From positions 241,136 to 305,135 of the forward strand of contig JAQFVV010000570.1 in assembly GCA_028023455.1 (NCBI GenBank): DNA of 64,000 bases, in the 5' to 3' direction. Shown in pieces: positions 46,119 through 59,700 of the stretch (position 1 is its first letter; every line of letters begins with the position of its first letter). The notes beneath the pieces are model-generated. The model saw only the letters and a program-made list of their open reading frames with translations, was not told where the DNA came from and did no database searches. Made by a program: the position numbers and the translations under genes. This stretch comes from Epiperipatus broadwayi. Lineage: Eukaryota; Onychophora; Udeonychophora; Euonychophora; Peripatidae.

Positions 46119-46800
46119 TCTTTCTCCAGATCGTTACAATATATATATACACACACACTATAATCTTTTTTAATTCATAAGACTCAACAATATGAAAGCA
46201 ATTTATATATTTATAATTGTTTGGTGAAACAAATTGCTTTACTGTTTACTCAGGTTGAGTTTTCTTTTTAATTATTCATTCACCCATTCAAGACTGATGA
46301 TAACTTCTAAACTTGTTTTAAAACATTTCACTTTAATAATAGCAATAATAATGTTCTGATTTTTAAAAATTACTTATAATTTCTTTATTCTTTTACAAAA
46401 AAAAAGATTTATTTACCCTTTTATAAATAAACTTGTTCATCTATAGGTCCTGCAGACTTGCAATATTTGTTTTATGAAATTTTATGAGGATCATCATAAA
46501 CATGATAAATATTTTTATTAACATGTGTAGTAAACTCATTCTCTATTTTCAATAAGAATTTCAATAACGCTGTAAAATAAAAGAAATAATTTTCAAACCT
46601 GTGAAGTTTAACTAATGGCAGAATTGTGTTCCAAGTGGTTGGGTTAATACTTTGTTGCTTGCTTTTTAATGGTGATGCTTTATGAAATAAATTTTAAGTT
46701 AGAAGCTATAAAAACATATTCTGTATTCTGACTATCCCTCTCATATATATTTAAATGAATATATGAAAGTCATATATGTGAGGTGTCAGAGAAACGTAAA
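46119..46800. other. AT-rich spacer starting with (TA)n(CA)n
   Basis: A TATATATATACACACACAC run lies at about 46,140. No other feature. Confidence 0.45.
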
Positions 46801-46801
46801 G

Positions 46802-47163
46802 TCAACATGAATATGACAATAATGTTGACATCAACAGAGGCTTTGAGCATTCCATCCTCAGATTTTCAATGATATGGATGGAAGAGTAAGAGAGTGGAAA
46901 AGATTGAAGCTTGTCCATTAAAGTTTGAAGATTTGCTATTAATATAAACTGAGCACTGGTTGTATATATGTGTGGGAGATGGCGATTTGAACCAACTGAT
47001 GAGTGCTGGTTCAGCATGAAATACATATATTGGAGATCATTTATCTTTTTCACATATATGTGGTCCCATGTTTCAGTTGTATAAGATAGAGTGGATAGTT
47101 GTAGAGAGTTTTGAAAATCTGAGTTCAAGTCTCTTCTAATTACATTAGATTTAGTAAAGACAA
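46802..47163. repeat. Repeat family D, copy 2, with flanks; includes a fortuitous 154-codon frame
   Basis: 47,004-47,130 aligns with 25,034-25,160. The minus strand is open from 47,266 to 46,802, but the first part of that frame is antisense RTE sequence in the wrong frame and the rest crosses repeat D, so I read the long ORF as chance. The flanking 46,840-47,000 shows balanced composition and may be part of a larger repeat. Confidence 0.5.
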
Positions 47164-47164
47164 T

Positions 47165-47475
47165 ATCATCATCAACCCTTATCAATCCACTATAGGATGA
47201 AGGTCTCTCCAAATTCAATCCTTCTTCGATCTTTAGCTTTTCTTTCTCCACATCACTCCTGCACACTTTCTTATTCTATCCATCCATCTCACATGTGGTC
47301 TCTTTCTGGGTCTTTTACAATCTCTTAGAATCCAGTTTAAGATTTTAATTGTCCATCTATTACCATCTCTTCTAGAAATATGTCCAAACCACCTCCACTT
47401 CAGTTTTTTAATTTTTTTCAATGATGTCAGTAACACCTGTTTGTTAGACAATATACATGTACTTAAATACACAAT
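47165..47475 (-). pseudogene. RTE LINE copy 5, 3' end only
   Basis: The minus strand reads KIKKLKWRWFGHISRRDGNR, WTIKILNWILRDCKRPRKRP and HVRWMDRIRKCAGVMWRKKS, nearly identical to the C-terminus of the RTE at 11,350-11,530. It continues through GGAGAGACCTTCATCC to the 3' tail, which on the plus strand is ATCATCATCAACC at 47,167. The high identity suggests a younger insertion than copies 2-4. Only about 300 bp were inserted (5' truncation). Confidence 0.85.
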
Positions 47476-48540
47476 AATTTTATAAACTTGTTATGCTGCT
47501 TCAATTTTTTGATTCCCCCTATCTATTACACCATTTAATGTTGTATAATAATGCAATATAACAGTATGAAAAGAAAAAAAACTTTTTTTGTTTTTCATTT
47601 ATTAATAAATGAAATGTACTCAATATAAAATTATTAATTCCTTTATAAATTCAAACTATATTACTTAAAATATCATGTTTCAAATAATAAAAACTTTATA
47701 AAAACATTTTAAATGTGGGAACAAGTATTATGAATATATCAGCAATATTGGTTTGCATAATTTTAAACTTACAATTCTCTTGCTAATCAAAATATCATGG
47801 AATGCATTAATTGAATAAATAAAAAACTGCTTGAAATATCCCATATTTCAGAATCATGAGCTGCCATTGTTTATAGTTATCATGATTAACCTGTTGGAGT
47901 CTAATATTCAAATACTGGAAAAGCTTTAACTAAAAATTTTCAAAAAATATATTTTTTTCCCCAAGTGCAATACTACATGATTAGCTTCCAGAACAAGTAC
48001 TTTCTTAATGACTTTTACTCTTTTCAAATTGCAGATTTTTTCTAAATTAAAACTTTAATGTGCTAAATAGCCACACGACCAAAAATTTTTATTTAAAAAA
48101 AAAAGAAGAGAAAAAAAGAAATTTAAAAATAATCAAATAACATTAAAAAAAATTCAAATATTAAACTAATTATTAAATATTATGATTACACAAAGTATAT
48201 AATATTATGAAAATTTCAAAAACAATAATTCATTATTAAAAAATAAAAATAAGTGAGAAGCATAATAATAAATTGAATGCTCAATTTTCTAATTAATTTC
48301 ATAACTTATTTTAAATGATAAATTAGCTAAAAATTTTATTTTATTTTCAGTCATTGTTTTTTAACAAATATACAACAACTATAAAACATTTAAGATGATG
48401 GCTAAAACAGGTTATAAATAGGATTGAGTCCATTTCTCTCTAAGTATGCCTGTGAATAAATAATACATCTTGCTGTTTTTAGTTGAAAGGGAAAGAAACA
48501 AACAAAGATGTAAAAACTTTCATAATAGTCAGTTCATTAA
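47476..48540. other. AT-rich spacer
   Basis: Nothing recognised. Confidence 0.5.
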
Positions 48541-48544
48541 TAAT

Positions 48545-48750
48545 CTATTTATTTATTTAGTATGATTTATTTTTTAAAAAGCTTAATTATTAGGAAAATG
48601 TTATAAAGAAATTCCAATTAAGATAGAATCCTTAATGGTTTAATTAAATCTTCATTTCCCCCTATAGTTATAAATTTGATAATCATTAACTATACTGTTG
48701 AATATTTGTGTTTGTTCACATCTATATATGCTATTGGCTGTTAAAAATAA
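48545..48750 (-). pseudogene. Second Jockey-like LINE tail (3' end), minus strand
   Basis: DNA aligns with 34,882-35,090, the C-terminal and 3' end of the antisense Jockey-like element: shared TTTATTTATTTAG, ATTATAAAGAAA, a CTATAG..ATA block and ATTTATATATG.TATTG-like block. The similarity fades above 48,750. Confidence 0.6.
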
Positions 48751-49785
48751 TTTAAAGAAAAGTTAAAAAAATTTGTGTGTGTGTGTGTGTAACTTTTTGT
48801 TCTAAAGAGTAGTTTAATACATATATACCTTCTTTTTCATTTTTATAAATTGATACAATAGACGTATTATTAATATCAAGTAATATAACTTTATGGTTCA
48901 CATATTTCTAAAAAATTCCAATGGTTTGTAGCTAAAATACCATCACTGTTTTAAAACTTTTATAGGGATTCTATCAGAAGTCACATATGTTCTATTTGTA
49001 AAATTACTGGGAATTATTTTAACTTCATCAATGTAAAAATCTCATGAGTTGATAGACTGAATATATCATTAAATTTAGTTACCAAAATTCTTGTATTACT
49101 ATTCAAAATGTGATCAAAAAGCCCTCTCCAATCTGTTCAAAATATTATAATCATCATATAAAAAAATGTTATTTACTGATTTAATAGAATTTTGTTGTTT
49201 CTTAACAGGTCCATATATTTGTTTATTATGTCAAAAATACCTAAAAAGACCATGATCAACAAATGTTGATACCTTTTTTGTAATTTTAATCTACCTATCA
49301 GTCTTAATTCTTCTTCACAATTGTTGAACTTCTTATTTTAAATCCCAAGTTCTATGCTTTATAATAATTTGAGAGTTTATATGAGTTGATCATTTCTAAA
49401 AAGTTTTTATAAGATGAGATTCTTCTGTAATGATGCTGTAATCAATAACCAGTTTTGTCATTATTTTTATATTATTGTTGTTTTAAATGTAAATAAACTC
49501 GGTCATTTACAAAAACATAGTTTATTACTTTAGTAATGTAATTCAAAATTCTTAATCAACAATAATACTTTCTCATCCAAACATATTACTGTATTTTCAC
49601 TTTGAAATACAAATAATCAAACAGTGTTAAATGAATAGTCTTTGTAATGCCTGTAAATAAATATATTTAAATGTCTTTCTTATAGTATAGTGCTAATGCA
49701 TTATCTATCTTATCCATAATCTAGAGGTAGAGACCTAGCTGGGTGAATTTTTTACTTTTTTCAAATCATAAACAGACTTAGAATT
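48751..49785. other. AT-rich sequence, unassigned
   Basis: A (TG)n run lies at about 48,773-48,791. No coding frame recognised on either strand. Confidence 0.45.
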
Positions 49786-49789
49786 TTTT

Positions 49790-50425
49790 TTATTTATTCA
49801 GTTCACATAAATTCATGGATTTGAGAGCATTTTTGTATTGAAATAATGGTTTATTTAAATTTGAGTCTGATAAAATTAAGAATTTGGAAATTTATATTTC
49901 TGATATGGTAAAATTTGGTTTTACTAAAACTGATATATATATATTAGATAGATATTTTGAAACTTTTTTAAAAGAAATATTATGTATAAGAATAAAAAAA
50001 TTGGAAGTGATAAAAAATTATTGTTACTACCATATTTACTGAATATTGGAAATAAAATTGGAATAATATATCCAGTTAACTTTCAGTATTGGCTTTAGGA
50101 AACATAAAGATAAAGTAGACAAATTAGATCAATCTAATATAGTGTATATTGTTGAATGTAGCAAAATGGATTGCCTATATATAAATTATGAGGAAACTAA
50201 AACAAATTTGAGAACTAAAATGACTCAGCATTTGCTTAAGTACAAAACAGCTAAAACTAATTTAACAAATGCATCTGCATTTTGTATTTTTGAAAGGGAA
50301 TATTGGCATAGTTTGAATCTAAGTATTATAGAGGTAATTAGTGAAGAAAAACATGACAGAAAGATCAAAAAGGTTTTTATTGTGAAAAATGAACATGTGG
50401 TTAATCAGAGAGCCAATAATGATCA
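49790..50425 (+). pseudogene. PLE fragment: RT tail and GIY-YIG endonuclease, open to the 3' end
   Basis: A first frame reads NNGLFKFESDKIKNLE, similar to the NHSLCKFESDKKGN of the PLE fragment at 62,645-63,110. The next frame (50,142 onward) reads IVYIVECSKMDCLYI (GIY-YIG region with both Cys), TKTNLRTKMTQHL, ASAFCIFEREYWHSL and ENKHDRKIKK-like EEKHDRKIKK, then KNEHVVNQRANND, a complete-looking GIY-YIG domain of PLE type. Inside it, YINYEETK replaces the usual YIG.T.R, so the Gly and Arg of the nuclease core are altered. An (AAT)n tract follows directly and prolongs the frame with isoleucines. Confidence 0.75.
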
Positions 50426-50669
<244 letters not shown>

Positions 50670-50784
50670 TGGCTATAAATTTTTTAACAATAAAATAGTC
50701 TTGTTTTGTTTGATAATTATGATTATCATTCATGAAAATATACTTATTTTTTAAAAATAATTTCATATTTTCTATTATACTTCA

Positions 50785-51340
50785 TTTATATATATATATT
50801 ATACCAATTCATCCCTACCCTGATAAGGTGAGCATGCACGCATATCGAACATGAAACAAATATGGCAGCATACCAAGATAGGAAGTAATTTCAAATCTTT
50901 TTTATGATCGGTTTGATACAGTCATCGGTACGTTTATAAAGTATTGACTCTTACATACCTTTGAAAGGTTTCTTTAATTTAAATCCTTCGCACCATTCCC
51001 AGAAAGAAAAAGATTAATTCCCCCTCCTGAAAGGATATGTAAGGCCAATAATAACATGAAATAAAATGAAATCTAATAGAAATAAATACCCGATGATCAA
51101 AGATTTAAATCCCGATAAGGGAGTATCTTATATGCCAGCTCAGCATCCTCTTTATCTCAGGTAAAGAAATGGGAAACTTTAACTGGCACAATTATCTAAG
51201 TGTTTTATTATTTTAGAGAAAGAAATAATAAATTATCAAAGCAGTAAGGTAGTTTATAAATATTAAATAAATGTTTATTGAATCCCTTCACCAATTCCCA
51301 AGATAAATATAATAACAAACCCCAATGCATAATAAATAAT
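50785..51340. repeat. Repeat family C, copy 2
   Basis: Begins after a (TA)n run with TTATACCAATTC and aligns with 19,436-20,035 (landmarks given there). Confidence 0.75.
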
Positions 51341-54300
51341 ATTAAAAAAATGTATATGAGAGTAATGTAGTTATTTTGCTTAAGAAATATAATATTAAAG
51401 CATAAAAATATAAAAATCAAGTAGTGAGAAAGTGGTCTGAAATTCATAAACTCACACATGAATACATTTTACAAATACTAATTATTGCATTAAATAAGTG
51501 CTTATGCACATGTAACTTCAAACTAGTCAAGGAGGAAAGATGCATCCAATTCAGAACTCTTGTCCAGTTAGTGTTGTGCTTGTTTATCAATGTTTTGTTT
51601 AAGTAGACATTTGTTTCTAGCAAAAAGATATGAGAAGCACCCACACTCACAAAGAATGGTGAACATCTACTGGGTAACCATGGTAGTATTAAACTAGAAA
51701 TTTGAAATGGGTTTTAAAAAAAAACAAAGAGAAAAGAATTTTAAATTTATTATTAATAGTTTTTTTCTTGTTTGATATGAAATATAAATGCTAGGTATTC
51801 TAGTTAGTAATGACTAAAATAATTTTATATGCAATGTGGTATATAATGCTAAAAGGTATTAACCTTGTTATTATTCATTCTTTTTTTTTTAAAAAAAAAG
51901 TATGTTTAAAACTTTAAAGAGAGTATACATGAGTAATAACCTGAAAAAGTGTGTGGAGTATAATATTTTAATTTTGTATTTTGGCTGGTATATATTTTTT
52001 TAAAAAAAATTGAGTGTAAAAAAATGTGTTGTAGAGGTAATTCAAATGTATTATCATAAAATATATTTGACAAAGAGGAATGAACTAGTAGTGATAAATA
52101 AAATTTTATAGGATTCTATGAAAATAAAATAAACATATTATAAAATGTAATGTTATTTGTGAGAGTAAGAAAAGAGTGAATGTTAATGTAAAGAAAAAGA
52201 ATATTAATCATGATCTCATTTGTTATTAAAAAAAAGTATCATATTAACAATGATAAAGATAGACTATTTGCTTTATAACATGATCTCAAATGTGGATAGA
52301 AAATATTTAATGGGAAGATTAGTTATATTATTAGTCCATAAGTAGTATAATAAGAGATGTTGAAGACACAATAATGAAAGATGAGTTGAAATTCCAGGAT
52401 AGGATATAAAATATCATCCTAAAGAACTGATTGAATAGTTGAATGGGATTAATCTTTGTGATACCCAGATAGTGTATTAGAAAGAGGGAAGGATTTTCTG
52501 CAAAAACATGAATGTAATATATACTGTAAGTGCTTGCTAAATAAGCCAAGGTAAAAATTGAGAGAAATCATTAGAAAAATGATTACCTGCCAAAATATGA
52601 CACCTCATAAATAAAGGAAATCAGTTTCTTTTCTATGAAGTTTTCTGGTAAATCAAAATAGAGTGGGCATCAAAAGTTTACTAAATACTTTAAGAATTTT
52701 ATAGTTTGTCTTTCTAAGTTTTGACAGATTGGCCTAAAATAGTAAGACCATATACGGAACAAATATTTTATATTTGAATAAAATTTGAATAAATTATTAT
52801 ATAAGTCATGATACCTGAGATCAAAGATAAACAGAAAATAGGAGTGAGAGATAGAGAATGAATGTATAAAATGAATTACATTATATGAAAAAGAGTCCTT
52901 AATTTCACTATTCATTTTGAATATAATATAAATATTGTTTTATTTTTCTATTTTGTAACATTATCACAGCAACAACAATTTTATTTATAAGATTCTAGTG
53001 CAAAATTTTTACATCAACTTTGAATATAATAATTCTCTTAAAATATCTGGAGTTACAAAATATAAAATAAATAGAGAAAGATGATTAAGAAGATAACCAC
53101 CAGATAACTCATGAATTGTACAACTATATAATATGTATAAAAGCATACATGATGTTAAGAAAAACAAACTTATGATTTTAAAAGAACTAGATACTGAACA
53201 TGGAAAGGATTAAACGTATATAATAATTATTATGTCTATCTGTGATGAAAGTTGTAAACTTATAAACAATTCAATGATTATTTTGTTAATGAATTATTTA
53301 ATCTAAAGTGTATAGTTGTTTGTTGTTCATTATTAATTGTTGTAAATAAATGAATATTTTGTTTTAAATTTTGTATTAGTAATTTCATTGCATTTCAGAG
53401 TCATTTCCATCACAAGGTCATATCAATAAAGCACATTATCCACATAGAATTACACATAGTATATATATTGTTTACATGCTTTATCTGAAGAATTATATTT
53501 AAGAATTTATAATTGACACATTAATTATCAATTGCTTTTAAATTGTACCTATATTAAAGAAAGTAAATTATAGTACTTCATATTTTTATTAGATATAAAA
53601 GAATCTTGAAGATTTATTTGAAAAACACTATTAAGTGTTACAAAATGGAGAGCATATAATAGAAATTAATAGTATGTTTTAAGAGTCACATTTTGATCTT
53701 GTAATTTAAGTCTGAAATGTATTTTATATTATAAATTTAGAAGTATTATATTATTTCATAGTACAAGTTACTGACCAAATATATTTTAAGATTTATAATT
53801 CTGAAGGATTTAATTACAATGGGTGAATGCTAAGTAATTAAGAAATGCATTTAATTGAGTTAGACTTTGTAGATAATAATTGTGTGATAAAGCTTTTGAT
53901 TATAAAAAAATGAGTATTCTATAGTGACTGTTATTAGTTTAAGTATAAGAAGAAATCTTAGGACAGTAAATTAAATTATTTAAGTAAAGGTAATGAGTCA
54001 ATAGTGATTTCAATTTTCATGTCTTATTATTATAGTTAGATTAATTTTCAAATAGGAGGTTAATCAAGATTTGTAAGAGTGTGATTTTATTTAAATGGTT
54101 GATTCCAGTAAAATCCCTCTGTCATTCAGTTATTTAATTATCAATCTGATTGTTATATTTTAGAATAGAATACTTAGAATCTCTGAGATAAGGATAGCAT
54201 TAATTATTTTAATTTAATGTGATTTTGTTTTAATGTTATTATTTTGAGATTCTTAAATTGAAAAAGAGTAGTTAAATCATTATTTAAATGAAATATTATG

Positions 54301-54595
54301 TTAATCATTGTTTATTATGGGGATTTTCCTAATGATTATAATAGGATGGTGGTAAGAGAATTTTCACAATAGCAATGTCATTGTGGAGTGTATTTTATAT
54401 ACTTCTCAATGTTAAAACCTCTGTTGTAATCATCCCTAAAGTTTATCTTATGTTTTGACACATTGTAAATTTCAAGTTTCATAAAGAGTCTTATACTTTA
54501 TTGTTATTATACCTGGTTGTTTATTATTGAGCTAGTAGCATAGGGTAAAAAGAGAAGGTAGGGTAGAGGTGTTGAAGAACTGGAAGAGAAAATTA
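51341..54595. other. AT-rich stretch without recognised genes
   Basis: About 3.2 kb of A/T-rich DNA. Short frames at 51,208-51,650 and 52,331-52,915 have the Phe/Tyr/Ile/Asn bias of random AT-rich ORFs. No repeat pair was identified. Confidence 0.5.
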
Positions 54596-54597
54596 CA

Positions 54598-55345
54598 ATA
54601 TATATATATGTATGTTATAACAGTATGGAAATAGTGGTCCCAAAAATTGGGTAACAATTGTAACTATAGAAAATAGGGGTTAATAAGAGAGAATGTGAGC
54701 TTACAATGTGCCACAATTGCATAACCATTTGTGACAGTTTACTACATTAGGATTGAATTATAAAAAGATGATAAAACATCATCATCCCCAAATAAACAAA
54801 ATATAAAAAAGGAATGAGCATGAGAGATCAGCACAGAACTAACTATAAGTTCACCAGCCATACACAAAAGTAATAATCATTCATCATCATGAATGATCAA
54901 CAATAAAAATAAATCAATAGTCTATCTTGTTATTGGATTTGAAAGTAGTCCACTGGAGACCAGGCTAATTATTTAGTCACTGCCAAACCTAGGGCAGGAA
55001 TACAACAATAATTATCTGGATGAACATACTTAGGTGCTACTCCATCAAAATACAACATTAAATCAAATAATGCTGAGATACTAAAAACATTCTGACCATC
55101 ATCAATGCTCTGGCCACTTAGCACCATTAATGTACTGGCCAACTATAAACTAAATTTCTAAAAAAATAATAAATAAAATTAAATGTAGTACATGGACTTA
55201 AAGCATATCCCTTTTACATCAATCAGGATCATCATCATCTGAATGTTCATAACACTAACATATCATCTACTCCATATAACTATTATGCACATATCTAGCT
55301 CAGGAAGCAATAACTCTTTAAACTATTACTGTGAGAAAGATTATA
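54598..55345. repeat. Repeat family B, copy 2
   Basis: Aligns with 13,338-13,930; contains about 110 bp extra near its left end (54,630-54,790). Landmarks are given under copy 1. Confidence 0.8.
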
Positions 55346-57705
55346 AATCACTTTAAATAATTCATACATTTACCCTATTATAAGCAAATAGTTTAATTGG
55401 GATCATTTAAAAAAATCCTAGGACATTAAGCTGTCATAAAATAAAGTTATAGACAAAGTGCAATTTATAAAACAGAAATTGGAAAGAATAAAGAAATTAA
55501 GACTAAAAAATATTTTTAAAACAATTATTTAATAACATTGATTAACAATAAACAAAAAAATGATATGATAGTATAAAATTTTAAATATTTATTTCATCAA
55601 AAAATATTTTGATAAAAATTATAATTAATCAATTAATTTCTATTCATAAATTAACTTTTAATTAAATTTTTCTTTAAAATAACTAAGAGTTGAAAAAACC
55701 ACATTTTTAAAATCAAAGATTACAATCTTTGATTTAATTTAATCTTTTGTAAAGTTTTTTAGGAGGGAAAATGAATGAAATATGAAAAATATATTTAAAA
55801 AATAATAATAATTTACAAAAAATTAAACTTTCTAAAAACTAGTTTATAATTTTGAAGAGAAAATTGACTGGATTTTTAAAAAAAGGTCCCACAATTTAAA
55901 AATATTAACTTAATGAAAATATTTAAAATGAAAGAAAAAATTGTTTTTACTATACATAAAAATTTAGTATGTGCACATCCAAAATATCTTTAACTATGGT
56001 TTAATTATTCTGAGGTCATTTCCCATTATAATTTCCAGTTGAATTTTCTTCTTGAAGGCTTTTACTCATGAACATGATTAATGTATCCTTTTCCTGGGGT
56101 GCAGTATTTCTATATTAAAAATAGCAACTTTTATCCATTTCTTTCCATTAACATTTTCAGGTGACATTAACACATATAAAGACTCATGCTCTTGCTTGAA
56201 GACAAGGTTGCAGATTACTTCAGGGGATATATTCTTTGCTACATTTTATTCCAGTGAAGGCAGATTACATGGAGGAAGATGATGTCTAGCTTTTAGTTGA
56301 ATTTAGGACACGATTTTCATTGTAAAAAACCATGTTTATGACTAAACTCATAGTATGCTTAAATTTTGATTAAAACTTCTATTCTATGCAATAGCTTGGT
56401 AAGACTTCTGCTTCTTTCTTCTTTATTAAATGGATTAAGACTTGACTGCTCTATTTTCGATAGTTAAGTTAGGATTATATCTTTTTGATAGACACTTGGG
56501 TCTTTGACTTATTCACAGCCCATTATTTTTTTGAAGAACAATCTTACTTACAAGCCAATCACAATCTCACTACAACATGATAGTTTTCATAACAGCCAAT
56601 TAGATAAATTTTTATAAATACAATTGTTCAGATAATTTCCTCCTTAATCATAGACATTGAAAAATAAATCAAGAACTTAAATTAGCATCATAAAATTCTT
56701 GGCATTTCTTTCTAATTAAAAATTTTTTATTGCAAAAAGTAAAACAACATCATCAATTAATTACACTGATTTGATTCTTTGTAATAAATAGAGATAAAAA
56801 AAGAAAAACAACAACTCTGATTAAAAATAAAATTTACCAAAAGTATTAAAATTTTATTTTTATTTTTTGTTTTTTAAAAATTTTCTCAAACATAAAAAGG
56901 TTAAAACTAATATTTATTAAATAATTTATATAAAAAAATAGAAATATATTTTCTCTTAGTACATTTTCATAGATTAAATTAAAACTACTACATAATTATA
57001 ACTACTGAAGAGAGAGAGAGAGAGAGAAAAAACTTGTTGACATTTTTTAATAGTTTTTCCCCCTTTTACCATCATTTATAACTTATTAAAATATTTCCAT
57101 ATTAAAATCATAATATTATTTAACAAATTTAATACTTAAGACTTTTCATACTATCATTTTAGGACTTAAAATATTTAATTAAATGAAGACCCATTAAAAA
57201 TATGCATGGGAAAATTAAATATTATTTTCCCCATTACTTAAATAATTCTATACTTAAACTTGAGGAGCATGCTAATGCAGTTATGTAGCCAACTGGTTAC
57301 AATATGCTAAAGGTTTTTATTTTTACATTCCAATTTTGTAGTGCTAATACATTCCATTGATTTTCAAATTAATTAATGAAATAAAACAAAATAAAGCTAG
57401 ATTTTTCAATATATTGACAAAAAATTTAATATAATTCTAGAATCTTTAAAGTAACATCTTTTTCATTGAAATAGGCAAGTCTTTTATGCATCTGTGGGTT
57501 AATCTTTTTTTTTTTAATTTACTACATTTAAAAAGAATTCTAGATTTATCAATATAACTAGCTTTGATTCTGTGGTTGTTTTACTGCAATTTTGGAATTC
57601 TTTCAGTGTATTGATCTGATAAACTAAGGTGTTGTTTGGAGAGAAAATGTCAATCTTTTTATTATGTGCATATAATTTTAATATTGTATTTCCCTAGCAA
57701 ATCTA
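55346..57705. other. AT-rich stretch; unassigned GC-richer patch at 56,090-56,290
   Basis: The patch at 56,160-56,285 has a plus frame reading SGDINTYKDSCSCLKTRLQI without clear splice donors. A (GA)n run lies at 57,007-57,027 and a 12-bp inverted repeat (AAATCAAAGATT, then its complement) at 55,709-55,735. Nothing else is recognised. Confidence 0.45.
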
Positions 57706-57712
57706 TTAGTCT

Positions 57713-57795
57713 ATAATTTGGTCTAATAGTAGAGTGACAGACTTTGAACTTATGATCTATAGATTACACCCACCTCTGTTCTTCTAGTACTCGAA
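57713..57795 (+). mobile_element. Degenerate tRNA-derived SINE head
   Basis: TTTGGTCTAATAGTAGAGTG resembles a tRNA 5' part with an A box, followed by ACAGACTTTGAACTTATGAT (anticodon-arm region) and a degraded B box TAGATTACACCC, then ACCTCTGTTCTTCTAG. The order and spacing match a tRNA-derived SINE; the B box has lost the GTTCGA core, so it is dead. Confidence 0.5.
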
Positions 57796-58284
57796 TTTCT
57801 TACAAACTTCCAAGCTTATTTAGTAAATATATTATCACTCTATTGTGTTTTTTATATGAGCTTTATCTTATTCTGTTTTTCCAAAGTTATTCAACTATTA
57901 TTATATTCATATAAATATTTGATTTATGTTTTATATTAGAAAGATTTTAATGAAAGGTCCTTTTGAAGCAGTAATTAGAGATAAGAATCTGATTTATTTA
58001 ATTAAACAATCAGATTAGCTTAATGCAATATTTAAAATCGTATAAATTAAGATCTGAATAGTGCAAAAATGTTGAAAATTGCAGTACATAACACATCCCT
58101 TGCATTGAATTTTAATCAACTTAGAATAACCAAAAGTCTCTATATTTCTAATAAACTATCTTCACAAATTATTGTTATATATTTTTCATAAATGCAAAAA
58201 CAAAATAGTATAATAGTAGTTCATCTGCTTACATATCTATAACAAACCAAATCAACTCTCAAAAAACTCCATACTAGAATAGTA
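57796..58284. other. AT-rich spacer
   Basis: Nothing recognised. Confidence 0.45.
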
Positions 58285-58700
58285 CCTGACAATATAGATA
58301 TATATCAAATCATTATTTGTGTTTCATATAATAGTCTCAAAATGTTTAATAAGCAATAATTCATTAAATTTATAATATTTGTCTTTAGCCAGCATTCAGA
58401 TATTATCAAAAGTTTTGCCAATGACAGAATGCTGAAAGATAATTAAAAGACAATATTGCAAATTTTTATAATTTATTTTTATAAGAGTGAATGAATATTT
58501 ATTTTATCAAAAATGATTTAGTAATAAACATATATTAAACAAAATATATGGATAATAATTAATATTCTATAGAGAGAGATATGTATATGGATAAAGATAA
58601 TAAAAAATAATTTCAAAAATAATATTTGAATGAACTGATTAGATAGAACATCAGAAAAAATTAGTTTATATATGCCGCTGTGTGTGTATGATTTTGCAGG
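58285..58700. repeat. Direct repeat G, left copy
   Basis: Aligns with 59,340-59,700. Shared blocks: TGTTTCATATAATA.TC, AAAATGTTTAATAA.CAATAA, CATTCAGATATTATCAAAAG, a TATATTAAA.AAAATATA block and ACTTCAGAAAAAA-like ACATCAGAAAAAA. Confidence 0.7.
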
Positions 58701-58720
58701 TGATGGATATAAATGATATA

Positions 58721-59271
58721 TTATCTGGATAATTGTCCATTTAATATTAATAATACTATTTTACAAACATTTTACCTGGGTTGTACCTGCTCTTAATTGG
58801 ATAATGAATGTTATTATACCATTGATGTGTACCAAGAACAAAGGTTCAATCAATAGAAATCATCAACAAAAATTTTTTTAATATAAAAGTGGGAGTGGGA
58901 TGGTAGATGAGAAAAATCAGCACAAACATCAACAGCTATTCAGATTAATGGGCTTCAAAAACATTTTCCAATTGGAAGGTAATTTAAATATAGCATCATG
59001 TTGTTTGATGACCATTAGTTTCTTAAGAAATGTAATAATAAATGTGATAATGCAGTAAACTATATTTCACTGCAAATTTTTTTTAGAACCCATTAATCTG
59101 AATAGCTGCTAATCTTTATAATGATTTTCTCAACTATTATTGTTCTATTCATACTTTTACATTTTAAAATTATATGTTTTGTTTTCTATTGATTGAACTT
59201 TTAAACTTGCTATATGTCAATGTTCACAATAACTCTACAATGATTTACAATAATATTCATTATCCAGATAA
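58721..59271. mobile_element. Fold-back element with about 250-bp inverted arms
   Basis: Landmarks occur on one strand at the left and on the other at the right: TTATCTGGATAA (58,721 and about 59,260), GGATAATGAATGTTATTA (58,799) versus its complement near 59,250, TTCAATCAATAGAAA (58,846) versus TTTCTATTGATTGAA (59,185), and CAGCTATTCAGATTAATGGG (58,931) versus CCCATTAATCTGAATAGCTG (59,088). The centre is near 59,005. No coding sequence. Confidence 0.75.
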
Positions 59272-59339
59272 TGGCAGATGTGATTCAATCAAAACTTTGG
59301 TACGATAGTACTATTAAATTTTAAACATATAAACAACGA

Positions 59340-59700
59340 TATTTTATTTATGTAGATTAGATATATATAATATCAAATCCTTTTTGGTGTTTCATATAAT
59401 ATTCACAAAATGTTTAATAAACAATAACTCATAAAATTTATATTGCTAGTATTTTGCTGCCATTCAGATATTATCAAAAGCAAATGTTGGAAGTTGGTTG
59501 AAGGACAATGTAAATTATATAAATTATTTTTTACAGAATTAAATATTTTTCTAATAATGATGCAATATATCCATGTGATATATATGCATATTAAATAAAA
59601 TATAGGAAAAATAAATGGGATTATGTAAGAAGACATATAATGATTACATATGAATGACTAAAAAGAACTTCAGAAAAAAAAAAAAACTTAGATCAAGTAA
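59340..59700. repeat. Direct repeat G, right copy
   Basis: Second copy of the repeat at 58,285-58,700, in the same orientation, so the fold-back element is bracketed by direct repeats. Confidence 0.7.

Noticed and set aside
46802-47266. 154-codon minus-strand ORF as a possible gene
   Set aside because: It begins in out-of-frame antisense RTE sequence and crosses repeat D, which is non-coding in its other copy; no domain recognised.
57713-57795. Functional tRNA gene
   Set aside because: The B box core is destroyed and stems do not pair; a SINE head is the better reading.
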